The notes beneath the pieces were generated by a model. That model did not search any database. It worked only from the letters and a program-made list of their open reading frames with translations, and was not told the DNA's origin. From the NCBI GenBank assembly GCA_020975725.1, contig QXJR01000006.1:186001-250000 (forward strand): 64,000 bases of DNA, given 5' to 3'. Below, piece after piece: positions 33,570 through 45,280 of this stretch. Position numbers and translations under genes: made by a program. Position 1 is the first letter of the stretch; each line of letters opens with the position of its first letter. The stretch is from Picocystis sp. L7 (Eukaryota > Chlorophyta > Picocystophyceae > Picocystales > Picocystaceae).

Positions 33570-34435
33570 CCTTTGACCGAAATCAACTTCAACCTCAAAC
33601 CCATTATTGCTTGATCCCAAAGAAATTGAAATCATCTTAAAGTCTTTAAATTGTACGATGGCTTCTGGCATTGTCATTGAAAAGTGTCAGTCTATCTGAG
33701 CAGCAAATTTTTGACCTAGACGATGAGATAGCAACGCATACAACTATTCCTTTATAGTCAAGCTTTCATTGGGAATTATGAGCAAGGTGGTAGCGTGCGA
33801 ACTTTCATGTCCACTTAGTCGCGTAAGGGTACCAGCCAGCGTGGGGAAGAGACTTCGAAGAACAAAAAGCTCCTGCTTCAAAGTTACGCACTGAGTGTTA
33901 CTCATTACCATTCCTACTTATAGATATAAAACGATTGATAACCATGATACGAAGATTGATGGCCTTTAGAAGCATAGAGTTCGAAGACTTCTGCACAGAT
34001 AAGAAGAGATATTCCCGTTTGTATAGCAAAGTTCTTAAATTTATATATCATTGTATGCTCTATAGCACGGACCACATGCTTTGCACTCGAAGCTGCTAGA
34101 CTTTCTCAAGAATCCGTTGTTTAAATGATCGATTGCAGATTATATTAATTCGTTGTACAATCCATACTGTTGACTGGTCAAGTCCACGAATTGTAGGCTT
34201 TTATGAGCGTTTAGTGAATGCCGAATTAGGAAATGCCGCACTTATCGCTCATATTTATGGGACGAGACTAAGGACGTGAGGATGACTGTTTGGGTAAGAA
34301 TGTGAAACTTGACCGTCACGAAAATAGCCCACACTTTATAAAAACTCAACTTTGTAAAGATTGTGCTCATTGAGTACAGGATGGAAGACATCTAAAATAT
34401 ACTTACTTCTATAAAACGTGGAACCAAGTGAGCAG
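33570..34435. other. AT-rich intergenic, nothing recognised
   Basis: Low-GC sequence between copia copy B and the solo LTR. No convincing open frame or RNA gene. Confidence 0.5.
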
Positions 34436-34440
34436 GAGAC

Positions 34441-34736
34441 TGTTGAGGCTGCTCAAGCCCTGGTCCTTGGGAGGTCGAATCCCTTAGGGACCACGACCGA
34501 GTTTCGGTCGAGTACCTTCGAGGAGTATGGGGCCCCTGTGGGTCCTCGAAGGGCGATGCCCATTCCTGCAGTGTTCGATACCGACGAGGAGGGATCCCGG
34601 TTTACTGAGAGGTCCTCTGCGGTCGATGAAGCCGCCATTGAGTGGGGATACTCACCACTCATTCTTGCATGTAATACACAACTACGAATGTGGCAACCCA
34701 CGAACGTATCCGAAGTTAACACTCTGCTTTCTTTCA
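34441..34736 (+). repeat. solo LTR of the same copia family
   Basis: 296 bp, starting TGTTGAGG and ending TTTCA, flanked by a perfect 5-bp target-site duplication GAGAC (34436-34440 and 34737-34741). No internal sequence follows. This is the usual product of LTR-LTR recombination. It shares the variant set of the left LTR of copy A and carries some private changes near its 3' end. Confidence 0.93.
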
Positions 34737-35019
34737 GAGACCAAAAACTTTAGGTGGTCAGCTATTCTCTGTGCGAACTAATAGGCTGGCTACTACATAT
34801 GAATAAGTTAAAAAGATTCCATAAGTTGCAAATGATCGTTAGTTTTGATCGGATACGTGAAATCTTACTCTGGAACCCATGTAGATGTACGATGTTGGGT
34901 AATTGTATCGTTGGCGTTCCTAGTTTACCCCCCTTACACTTCTTTATTTCGCTTGAGAACGAATTGTCAAGATGAACTCCATGTGCATCGTCGTCTATCG
35001 AAGGGTATCTCACAATAGA

Positions 35020-35175
35020 CTACAAGTGATGTTCCTTGGTAAGGGTCATTGCGAATTTGCCATTGACTTTGAGGAACAGATAAGGCTCCATACTCATCGA
35101 TGGAAACCGACCAAGCGTTGGTCGTAGTCTTTTTGGGATTCATACCCAAGACGCGAGGACTTGAGCAGCATCGAC
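35020..35175 (-). repeat. decayed copia LTR fragment (minus orientation)
   Basis: Read on the minus strand it begins TGTCGATGCTGCTCAAG and follows the copia LTR for about 150 bp with many differences, including a recognisable GACCAACG...CGATGAGTATGG stretch. This is an old copy. Confidence 0.65.
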
Positions 35176-35334
35176 AGTAGCTATTGCGATATACATTCTA
35201 ATTTCTGTGCCAAGAACCGGACGCCATAGTATCATACTGATATTTATGAATGATAGACTGCTACATATCACCATGCTGTGTATGTTGAAAGTACTCCTAC
35301 CGTTGAGATCAAGAAGGTCGAGTTCCTATTGGTC

Positions 35335-35592
35335 ATTGACCAAATCCTATCCGATACCCTTCGAGGAATGAGGGAACCTTTACGGTCCTCGAAGGTACAT
35401 GCCATCAAAAATGCAGTGAAGTTACCGTCGAGGATTGCAGGGAGATAGAGCTACCATCCTTTGCGGCGGATGGAAACTCTAATCCAGGGAATTTCCTGCC
35501 ATCCATTTCGTTTGTTGAAATAGAAGTACGAAGGTGAAGACCCACGAGCGTCTCTCTCTCTCTCTCTCACGAACGAGCGCCTTCTTACAGTA
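35335..35592 (+). repeat. decayed copia LTR fragment (plus orientation)
   Basis: Aligns with the second half of the copia LTR: CCTTCGAGGA...TCCTCGAAGG, then GCAGTGAA..ACCGTCGAGGA, TACGAAGGTG..GACCCACGAGCGT and CTTCTTACA. A CT microsatellite (about 35553-35568) has expanded inside it. Confidence 0.7.
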
Positions 35593-36057
35593 TAGAATGG
35601 TGGTTGTGAAATGACATAAGAATCCACATTTTAAATTTTCTAATGTGGTTGGTAGATCAATGGATTGGTCGACAAACTTGCAAAAATGAATGGCATCATC
35701 GCTGGAGAGGTCGACTGTAAGGTCTCTACTCATGGATACGCTAGTGGGAAAACTCTTTATGTTTGGAAGAAAACACACGAGGGCGGAGTTGAAGCGCAAT
35801 CTATCACTATTGCTCGTAACAATCGAGGTGTAGTGAATATGTTAGAAATGATTCCGAATATTTTTCGTGCGAAGCAACTAGATGGTGCATACAATTTTTT
35901 GCGAAATCGTGTGAATAAGGGAGTGCTAAATTCCAAGAGCCATCAATGCACACAATCGACCGGCTATTTTCAATGCAACGAGCAAATGTCATCCAAGATG
36001 AAACTAAATTTCAAAACACTTGGTTGGTGGGAATATGTGGTCATGTGCTAGTAAAGT
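35593..36057 (+). pseudogene. old copia remnant (RNase H / 3' end of pol)
   Basis: A stretch around 35790-36045 reads like the tail of the copia polyprotein ('NNRGVVNM', 'FLRNRVNKGVLNSK', 'FKTLGWWEYV' against [20 protein letters not shown] and [10 protein letters not shown] of the young copies). It is heavily decayed and much older than copies A and B. It is followed directly by an LTR-like start (TGTTGAGATTGCCCAAGCCC, 36058). Confidence 0.7.
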
Positions 36058-37160
36058 GTTGAGATTGCCCAAGCCCTGGTCCCACCTATGGTGATTCGCC
36101 AAGGGATTGTAGATTAAATTGGTGACATTTCCAGCCCAGAACAATAGGGTCCAACCGTTCCTTAAACGTATTTGCCCTTCCTAGCGATGGACGCCAACAA
36201 TGAGTGATACTGCTTCGTAAGGATCATTTGCGAAGGATGTGTGGCGCTTGGGCGCCCACCTCTTTTTCCCGTGGCGAGCCTGCGGCGCTGGTAGTGGCGT
36301 CGGCATGCGTTCGCGCTCGTTTGCTCGTGCGTCCGTGTTGCCGCGGTGCTCGAGACCATTGGGCGGAACGTTGAGGAAAGTTGTTCTTGTTGTTCTCGTT
36401 CCCCTCCGCCGCAAATAATATTACATCTTAACTCCATTGGGGAATCCGCCCGTGGCTAAGCCACGTATTTATCCGGTTCATCGGCCACAGAGCCCTTATT
36501 AGAAAGGGGGACAAACCGGTCCCTATTCGGGTTAGTCCCGGCCCTGCATCCGCCTAGGGACATGGCCGAGGAGGACGTCCCAGTGAGGGGAAGGCAAGGG
36601 CCTTCCTCGGGAATCCGAGGATATTCCCTCATGCCTCCCTAGTACCTTCTGGTAGGTAGCGAGATGCTGAAAGCGAGGGAACCAGGGAGCCTTTGGCCAA
36701 TGCGGAGTGATCATGGTCACAAAGGTCCTAGTTTCGGCCTCCAGCTTGCCTATCACGGAGTCAATGAGGCATTAGGGTGGGTGTGCCCATAGGTTGCCAA
36801 GACTAGCCCATTCTCGGGCGAAAGCATTGGTCTCCCGTGTAAACAAGGCCGGACATTGGGCATGGTTTGGCGAGGCAAACAAGTCCCAGTAAATGGCCCG
36901 AGTATAATTGAGAACCTCTCAAAAGCCTTGCGATTGAGTGCATATTCCTCATCGTCGAAGGACAACCTCGGCAAGACAGGTGCCTCGAGTGGGTTGGGCG
37001 CAACAGATGGTACCTCAAGTTGCCGATGACAGTTGTCACGCAGTTCCAAGTGCAACCCGAAAGAATGAAGCTGACAACCTTCGAAAGTTTCGGACAATAG
37101 CACCCATCGCTTTTGCCCCTCGCAACTCTTGTTTGGTACTTGGTGGACTTGGCATCTCAT
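36058..37160. repeat. dispersed repeat, copy 2, fused to a copia-like LTR start
   Basis: Begins as a diverged copia LTR (TGTTGAGATTGCC...CCTGGTCCC), then departs from it. Blocks at about 36075-36150 and 37000-37110 match copy 1 at 22150-22450. The intervening 0.85 kb has a different, GC-rich composition and a short palindrome CGTGGCTAAGCCACG (about 36452-36466), so it may be a separate insertion. No coding sequence recognised. Confidence 0.5.
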
Positions 37161-38250
37161 AAACTTGCTTTTAAGAAAGAATCCTCATTACAATTTGAAT
37201 ATGGACACCATATGTTTTTGTTCCGTGAGAAATGTTCCGCATTTGTATTTAGCGTGAAATTGAAAATTGGACATTTCAGAATCGCCATCCCATGGATTCG
37301 CACCTCCACTGCTTTCACTCCGCCATCTTTAGATCTAAACTTGAACATCAAATGTTTGCGCATAGTTCCACTTTATGATTGATGATTGATATTAATTCCT
37401 TGGTCAATATTTTCGATCATTTGCTCAATCTTATTCATATGGTGATGTATCATTTCATATTTGTCCTTTCGTAAGCGAATGCGTTTCCTTTGCCAAAGTG
37501 CTTCTCGCACAAGTGAATATGGGATGTAGTGAATGATATCGTTGAGCAAAGACATGGATGCGCGATTGCATTTGTAAATTATATAAATTGTCTTTTCTAC
37601 TCAAAACTTAACATTGATGAGCGTCATTTTCTTAGCTACACTCTTTGGAATTCTTCCTCAAGTTAAGAGTCTTCATGAGCTTCCATTCACGTATTATTCA
37701 ATGACAAAACCTTTTGCCGATATAAACTACTCTTCCTAGCACTTCGATTCGTTTTCATTTTCATAGTGTACAAGGAAGACATTATACATTGTCTTCTAAT
37801 TCGTGGCAATAAGCACTCGAAGGTATGTTCACACATAGTACGCTTGCATAATCCCGCAATACATCGATTGCTCAACTATTGCTCCATATATCCATAAAGA
37901 TGAAGCGCGCTTCTTCCTACATGGATCCGAGGAATAGAATTTCATGCCACTATGGAAGAGGTAAAGACAACCTATTGGCTTATGGTTGGAACCATCTTCC
38001 GAGGTCAAATATATTCTTTTATTGATTTTGTCACCGGTCACAAGCGTTTCAACACTTTGATATTGTGTAGAAAAAATGAACAAGTGACCTCCTCCAAGCC
38101 GCGTATCAAGATGATACGCATATTCAGAATTACCGTACAAGGAAATTGACTTTCATTCGTCATTAATTTTCGATTTAAAGGCTTAGACATACAAGCAAGC
38201 CGAGAAAACGATTTTGAATTGTACGCATGCCTCGAGACATTTCATCATCG
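37161..38250. other. AT-rich intergenic, nothing recognised
   Basis: About 1.1 kb, with only chance open frames, up to the gypsy insertion site. Confidence 0.5.
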
Positions 38251-38255
38251 CGTCA

Positions 38256-38984
38256 TGTTGCAAAAGCGTCCGTGAGTTTTGGACACTCACACACGTGCCT
38301 TGGAGGAGAGCGTGTGACGGGAAGGAGCCGGTGCACCGGTCTTGGGCGAGGGTCCTCGCACTCGCGGACAAAGTCCCCTTCTAGCCGGCTCGAGGCGTGG
38401 TGCCTAGCGAGGTCGACCTCCTGGTGGTTGGGCAAGCGCGTAGGCCTCAGCAAGTCGTCGAGAGAGGACGGAAGGAGGCGCGCTGGTGGTTGGCAAAGTC
38501 AAATTCTATCACAAAGCAAAGAGGGACGATAGGTCTACCTCTCTCACCGCCTCTCACTGGCGGTTGGAATTGGAGCAAAGGGGTTGTCTTATCCGCCTTC
38601 GTCCTCCTCTAAGTCACACCTGACCGTCCATTTTGCTCGCCCCGGGGCGACTGTGAGCTGTCACTTGCTCGACACCGTTCAGCCCCCTCAGGCCCACCCC
38701 TCACAATTGTGGACTGGGACGGGGTCGGCGGGTTCCCTTCGGTCTGTCTCGATCAAAGTCCCCGGTTCCCCTTACAAGAAGCCCGTTCTGATCGGGGGCG
38801 ACCGTGCTTCAATGCGACCGGGGGAAACTGGTTCTGGTTCCGGAACGGTACTGTCGTTGTATTCCAAAGGGATATCAGATCCCGTACTCGATGGGTAGCC
38901 TCGATGGTTCGGACCCGTAAGCCAGGGTCTCGACGGACCCTGGTGGGCCTCGTTCACAGGAGGAGGTCACTGCCTTATGCAACA
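38256..38984 (-). repeat. gypsy 3' LTR
   Basis: 729 bp. Apparently identical to 45281-46009. Confidence 0.95.
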
Positions 38985-39012
38985 CTCTCCCGGCTCCCTG
39001 GGACGAACCCGG

Positions 39013-42000
39013 CTATACCTGAAAGTCATAGATGTATGCTATGGGGTCATACAACATTGATCTGATCTGGTCTGCAAGATAGTAGTCTTTCTTGCCATCT
39101 GTCCATAGCACCTCAAAGAGCCCATTGTCTTCATCTGTCACCAACCCCTGATAATAAGCTGACTTGTCCTGCCCCTCATGGAAAAGCTCCTGCACAACTG
39201 CGCCGGTTAGGTCGGTCCGTTGCGGCTTGCGTGGCCGCTGTCTGGTCTGAAAAGGTAGCTTGGTGAATGGCCAGGTGTTGATCATAATTGGGCTGGGTGA
39301 CTGCAAGTAGGTAGTTTTCTTATGCGTCTGAACTGCTTCATAGTTAGCATCTGTGATACCCTGTTCTGGAATACACCCATTGTGTTCTTCCAGTGGTAAA
39401 AAGTCATCCAACAAAGCTGCTGTTTCATCCACCCAGAAGTAGCGTTGCGAAGGATCTGACAGATTGCTTTCCACCCAATAGCGTACTGGCCTCGCTGGGA
39501 ACGCGGAGAAATCGCGCAGCAGGTAGCGTCGTATCCGGTACAGCTTTGACTCGGTGCGCATAGCATCTGTGTCCGGCAGCGGAGACGCTTGCAGTTGTCG
39601 CTCTTCGTCCATCGGAAATAGCGTGAGGTCTGAATCTGTCCAGTGTTCAAGGCGATCAGCGTGGATTCGTTCTGAAAATGCAGAGCCAGGTGGTAAGTCC
39701 AGTTCGTAACAGCCGTTCCTCAGCGCCCGTTTAATGACATAAGGGCCAACAAAGTATGGGTCCAGCTTATGTTTGTCAGCAGGCCCCTTGAGACCATACT
39801 GCACCTTCACCTTGTCCCCAGCTTCAAATGTTTTCTTCGGTCGATGCGCGGCAGCGGCGGCCATGCGCTCCGCAGCTTTACGCAAATTGGCCTGGACAGT
39901 ATCGTAGACCGATCGGTGCTGTTTTAATAAACTGGTTACCCGGCGGTCGAATGTCGTTACGATGTCTGATTGATTAGTGCCCTCTATGGTTGGAATCTGC
40001 AAATGCCAGGGCAGTCTGGATGGACATCCAAATAATAGCTGAAAGGGTGAGAAGTTAGTAGCTGTATGCACCGAATCGTTGTATGCGTGAGCTGCTGCTT
40101 GTAAGAACAGATCCCATTGGTGCTTATCAGAGCATGTTGTTCTCAGCGTTTGCAGGAGCGTGCGATGCTGTCGCTCTGCTCCTCCCTGCGATTGAGAATG
40201 ATATGGAGTGCCAGTAACATGGCGGACTCCCAAAGCTGCACAGAAAGCTTGAAACAACGATCGGTAGGCGGGCCCGTTGTCGGTATGTATATGAACTGGG
40301 GTGTGATACTTGTACACCAGGTTATCCATTAAGCACTGAGCCTGACGATGCGCACTCCATGTGGAGTGGATCGGTATATAGATAGCGAACTTCGTGAAGC
40401 GGTCCACCACTGTCAAGACAGCATTATGGCCAAGAGCAGTGAGCAGTAGATTTTCAACCACATCTATCACAACAGTATGGAAAGGATATGGAAAGAACCT
40501 GAACTCTGGGCAAAGCTGACTGTGTCGGGACCGGTTACTGGGCTTCTGCAGTTGGCACACAGGGCAGCGTGCGACGAAGAGTTCGACGTGTCTCTTCAGG
40601 TCCTTCCACGTGAAGTGTCTTGAGGCATCTGCATAAGTTCTCGCTGAACCAAAGTGTCGCTGATCATGAACCATGTGTAGCAGCTCCTGTCTGAGGCTAT
40701 TGTCTGCAGGCACCACCAGTACTGGCTGTGCATTGTCACTGGTTGTAAAAAGAAGGCTGTTCTTGACAATATGGTCTTCAGTTGGAGAATGAAGAAGTTC
40801 CTGGTAACTGGCATCATTGTCGGCAGCGATGCGTATACGCTCCAGTAGAGTAGGTGGCTCCCCTTGCGTAGCGCAGAGCATTGAGCGCACCGATCGTGGC
40901 GTAGTAATTGACGCGATCGATCCACACACAGTCCCTGCTGGACTGCGGCATGCTAGCGGTCTAAGCGTCCGTGTGTGAATTTGCCAACGCAGCAGCATGT
41001 GGGCAATCCATCCAACTGGAAATGCATTACCACACATGCGCTGCCGGCTCGCATCGCTTACGTTCGCTGCAGCAGTATCACCAGGCTGCATCCCAACCAA
41101 TCGCTCTCGTTCGTTAACGCTCAGCGGGCGAAGTTCGCCTCCTTCATCATGGACCCAGGTGGTTTTCGCACGATCGCTGTGCGACCGTGAGCTGGCCATC
41201 AAAGTTGGACATTTCAAGCGAGGTCGATTCAGAGCATCGCGTTGGACGGTTGCACCAGCATCCAAGCACTCCTGCCAGGTAAGAGGTATTGGTCCCATCG
41301 AGAGCTGAGGTTCCTGCAGGGGGGGGTAGTGAGGTCCAGCATAACCTTGTACGAGCCTGCGCCCCATACTGTGACAGGTCCTCAACTACTGGGGATCCAA
41401 ACCATTCAGCAATCGTGTCCAGGTGAGATTCCAGGTGAGTAGCAAATGGGGTGCACTCTAATATAAAGTCCGGACTGTTCAAGCGCTTGTGTATATTAGC
41501 AACTGCAGTGAACAGCTCTCGTTGGTCAAACAGTCCCAGGGGAGGTTTGCCTTGGTCTGTGTTCGCTCGCGAAAAGGGCTGGCAGGGTACTCCTGCTATA
41601 AGTAAGTGTACCTTGGGGAGTTTTCGCCGCTGCCCTAATATGGTCACATCATTGCCGTAACGGAATATGTCTTTGCGCGTAAACAGCCCTGGACGGGCGA
41701 GTCGTACTTGATTGAACACCCTCTGTATGACGCTGCGGCAATCTGGGTCCCTTTCGACGGCAATGTAATCGATCGTAATATCTGTGGATGGAGGCAGAGC
41801 AATTTCCAAAGCGCGTAGCGCTGTACCCATACCAGCACACAGATCCAGTATGCAGTAGACTGATCCGCTGTCCACCTTAGCCGAATGGCGCGATAAGTAG
41901 TCTGCCCCAGTATTTTCTGATCCTGGTCTATACTCAACAGTGAAGGGGGCAAAGTAGGCTAATTTCTCAATCCATCGCATCTCGCGCGGAGACAGCTGCT

Positions 42001-44035
42001 CTGTAGACTTGGTGTTGAGGAAATGGCTGGCTTTGTTATCCGTAAGTACGCTGAAGTGCTGACCAAACAACAAGTGTCTCCAGTGCTGCAGAGCATACAG
42101 GATGGCACAGGTTTCCTTCTCTGCTGGATGATAATTCTGTTGGGCTTGATTCAGCTTCTTTGACCAATATTCAACTGGGTGCCACTCCCCTTGCTCATCC
42201 TGCTGCATCAGAACTGCTCCCATGCCGATGTCCGAAGCATCCGTCTCGACTCGGATCGGTCGGTCCTCATCGAAGAGTGCCAGGACGGGTGGGTTCGTGA
42301 GTGCTGCAACCAGTTTGTTATAAGCTTCTTCTTGTGGGCCTTTCCAGTAGGATGTGAACCCATGTTTCATCGATGCCTGGTTCAACTCAGTCAATGGGGC
42401 TGTAAGTTCAGCATAATGCGGGACGAATCGCATATAGAATTGGCACAGCCCAAGGAAGGCCATATTATCGCGTTGCGACTGCGGTCGTGGGAACTGCTGG
42501 ATCTTGGTAAGTAGGTGGTTGGTACACGCCAACTGTCCATTACGTATCCGAAAGCCTACCCACTCCAGAGTACTTCTGAAAAAGTGACACTTCGATCGTT
42601 TCAGCCGGATGTCGGCCTGTTCGCAGGTAGCGAAGAATTCCTCAAGGTGTTGGAAATGCTGTTCTTTTGTTTCAGAATGCACCAATATGTCATCCATGTA
42701 CACCTTTAAGTAGAGCAGGTGACCAAATATTCTGTTCATCATGCGCTGAAACATCGCAGGCGCGTTGGCAGCACCCATGGGCATGACCTTCCACACATAG
42801 GATCCAAAGGGTGTGACCACTGCAGTTTTATGGATGTCGGCAGGATCCATCCTAACCTGGTGGAACCCATCCAAAGCATCCAGCGAGGAAAAGTATTTCG
42901 CACCTCTCAAGTTCTGCAGGTAGTCATCTATACGGGGCAGCGGATATCTGTCCTTGACAGTAACATTGTTAAGCAGGCGGTAGTCAAACACGACCCGCCA
43001 GCCCCCGTCTTTCTTCGGTACTAGGATTACTGGGGCTCCCCAGCTGGAGCCAGCACAAAGGTCCATTTTACCGGCATCGACGTATTCGCTGATTAACTCC
43101 TTTAGGGCAGCCTGCTGGTGAGGGGATAGCCGATAATAATTCCTGTACTGCGGGGTCGCATTTTCAGTGAGCTGTATTTTGAAGGCCTCTCCGCTAACAC
43201 GCTCTGGCGGTAGCTGCGTACGAGGCTCAAATAAGCCCTTATATCGGTGATTGATCAGTCGGTCCAGCCGGTACTGATCGCTGTGGTCCAGCTCCCATTC
43301 ATCGCTGACTTTTGTCCGCATGTGGTCAAGGTCTGCTTCTTCATCGATAATTTCTGGTCTGGGATCCAGAGGCTGTATCATAAGCAATAGACAGCCTGGG
43401 TCCTGTACCGCCTTCCGAGCTTCGCATCTGGGGACGATTAAGTCCAGCTTTCTGGATGCGATGAACTGGTGATCTCCATACACAGTGTGCTTTCTGCCAT
43501 TACTGTTCTTTAAGACCATTCGGTGGTTCTGCCAGTCTAGGGCCATCAGGTGTTTGTCACAGAAGGTCCCCCCTAATATGCAATCAAATGTCTCCAGTGG
43601 TGCAACTGCGAAGGGTACTTGACCACGGAAGCCATCGATCGTAACGGTGGCCTGAATTACTGGGGCTGTATGAACCTGCTGGCCTACGGCTACGGTGAAC
43701 TGCACGGCATCGCCAGTGTTCTTCCAGGTCACCCCTGCTGGGTCAGTGGACTGCAGTTCATGAAATAGTTTCTCGCTGATGAATGAGTAGCTTGCTAATG
43801 TATCAAGGTAGGCTTGTGTCCTGATTTTGTTCGTTTTCTTTCCAAAGTAAGTTTCTGCAGCTAGGAATTCCTGTCTAGGCCTTATATTACTCAATGAGTT
43901 CAGGCAGACAGGAGTCCTTTCATTGGTAACCGGGGCTGCTGCTGGTTTCGCTCCCGGCTCCGCTCCGGTAACCTGGGTCACCGGGCGGAGAGTACTCAGT
44001 TTTTTGGGGCACCCATAACAGATGCCATTTTGCAT
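39013..44035 (-). mobile_element. gypsy element pol region with embedded methyltransferase
   Basis: In order on the minus strand: aspartic-protease-like domain (about 43.9-43.5 kb), reverse transcriptase (about 43.2-42.6 kb; 'VYMDDILVH'), RNase H (about 42.3-41.9 kb; 'ETDASDIGMGAVL'), cytosine methyltransferase (41.87-40.98 kb), and integrase with a zinc-binding HHCC part and a DDE core (about 40.75-40.0 kb; '[10 protein letters not shown]', 'GGAERQHR'). The C-terminal part to 39013 has no chromodomain that I recognise. The region reads in two overlapping frames. Confidence 0.9.
40980..41870 (-). mobile_element. cytosine-5 DNA methyltransferase domain inside the gypsy element
   Basis: Carries the ordered motifs of C5-DNA methyltransferases: motif I 'ILDLCAGMGTALRALE', motif IV 'AGVPCQPFSRAN' with the catalytic-type PCQ, motif VI 'FILECTPF' in place of the common ENV, motif VIII 'QARTRLCW', motif IX '[15 protein letters not shown]' and motif X '[13 protein letters not shown]'. 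The PCQPFS form resembles bacterial and Dnmt2-like enzymes more than Dnmt3 (PCND), but subfamily placement needs a tree. Confidence 0.88.
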
Positions 44036-45234
44036 GAGGACTGATCATGGCCGTAACGACGGCAGCGTTGGCACAGCCCGTGCGCAAGGCACATGTTCTT
44101 CTCTTCCTGGGACAGCCTGGCTCCGAGCGGCTTGTTCGATAGCTGAGTCTGCACCTTTATGATAGCACTCTTCTGCCCTTCATCGAGATCGTCGAATCGC
44201 TTTCGCTCTCTCCTTGCGGAGCCGCTGTCCTGATTATCCTTCGATGGCGCCGGCATCGCAGCAGCTACTGGCCTTCGCATCGGTTCCAAACGGGGACGGT
44301 GATCGCTGTTGCGACGGGCAGTTGCGTAGCGGTTCGTCGATTGATCATCAGCTGTCTTGGTCTCTTTGCGGGGCTGTTCAGCAGCTTCCTTTTCTAGCTT
44401 GAATATGACTGATGCTAAGTTTCCTGGTTCCATGTCAGGAACTTTATCCACATCAATCAGGTGGTCCAGGTGCTTATACAATGCTCGCTGGAGGTAGGCT
44501 GGCAGTCCATGCTGCAGCCTTGCTGATATATCATTCTCCGTTAGCGTACGGCATACAGGAGACGTACTTGCGTTGACGACGAATGTCAATTGCACCAGCC
44601 GGTTCAGAAACTGTAAAGCATTTTCGCTCCTGCGCATACGGGTAGTATGAAATTCGCGCCATGCCTCAGGGCCTGGGTCTTGATTCTGGAACGTACGGCG
44701 GAGGTAAGTGTACAATTCTTCCACTGATTTGAGGGCGCCTGGATCGCGCATAATGAGATTCTGCACCATTGATTTTGCTGTGCCTCCCAAAGCTTGACTG
44801 ATCGCAAGTACCAACTGCTCTTTCGGACGGTCGAGAGCGTATGCTTGGCACCAACACACAACATCACGATACCAGTAAGTTAAAGCATATGGATTTTCAT
44901 CCAGCTCCAGTCTAGTAAATTTTTCAGGCTTCTCCAGGGAGACCTTTTGTATGTTCTTTGAGTCCTGGAGGGCTGTTCCATACAATGTGGTGAGATGAGG
45001 AAGTCCCTCTTCCTCGGAGGGCGCATGCGTCCCTCCTACGGTTGTCACTTGCTGATTTTCTTGGTTCTCATCGGTGATATTTTGTTCTTCGCCATCAGTT
45101 GGATTTGTTTGCAAGGCTTCAAGCTGACCTTCGAGCTCAGCAATGCGCTCTTGGAGCGTGCTTCGCATGGCTCGTTCTTCCTCCAAGTCCCTACGGAGCG
45201 AACCCATTCGAGTTGTGTGCTCCGGATCTTCCAT
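43996..45234 (-). mobile_element. gypsy element gag region
   Basis: About 412 residues. It opens with a coiled-coil-like stretch rich in Glu/Leu/Arg, continues with a retrotransposon gag core ('EKFTRLELDENPYALTYWYRD', partly 'WREFHTTRMRRSENALQFLNR'), and ends with a CCHC zinc knuckle 'CQRCRRYGHDQSSC'. Its end overlaps the start of the pol region in another frame, a common gag-pol arrangement in LTR elements. Confidence 0.88.
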
Positions 45235-45280
45235 TTACTTGAACGTACGGCAGTCTTCTCTCAAGTACAAGCTTAGACAG

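Noticed and set aside
38985-39010. T-arm-like sequence (GGGTTCGTCCC) on the minus strand next to the gypsy LTR
   Set aside because: No cloverleaf can be built around it; it sits in the expected purine-rich tract of the element.
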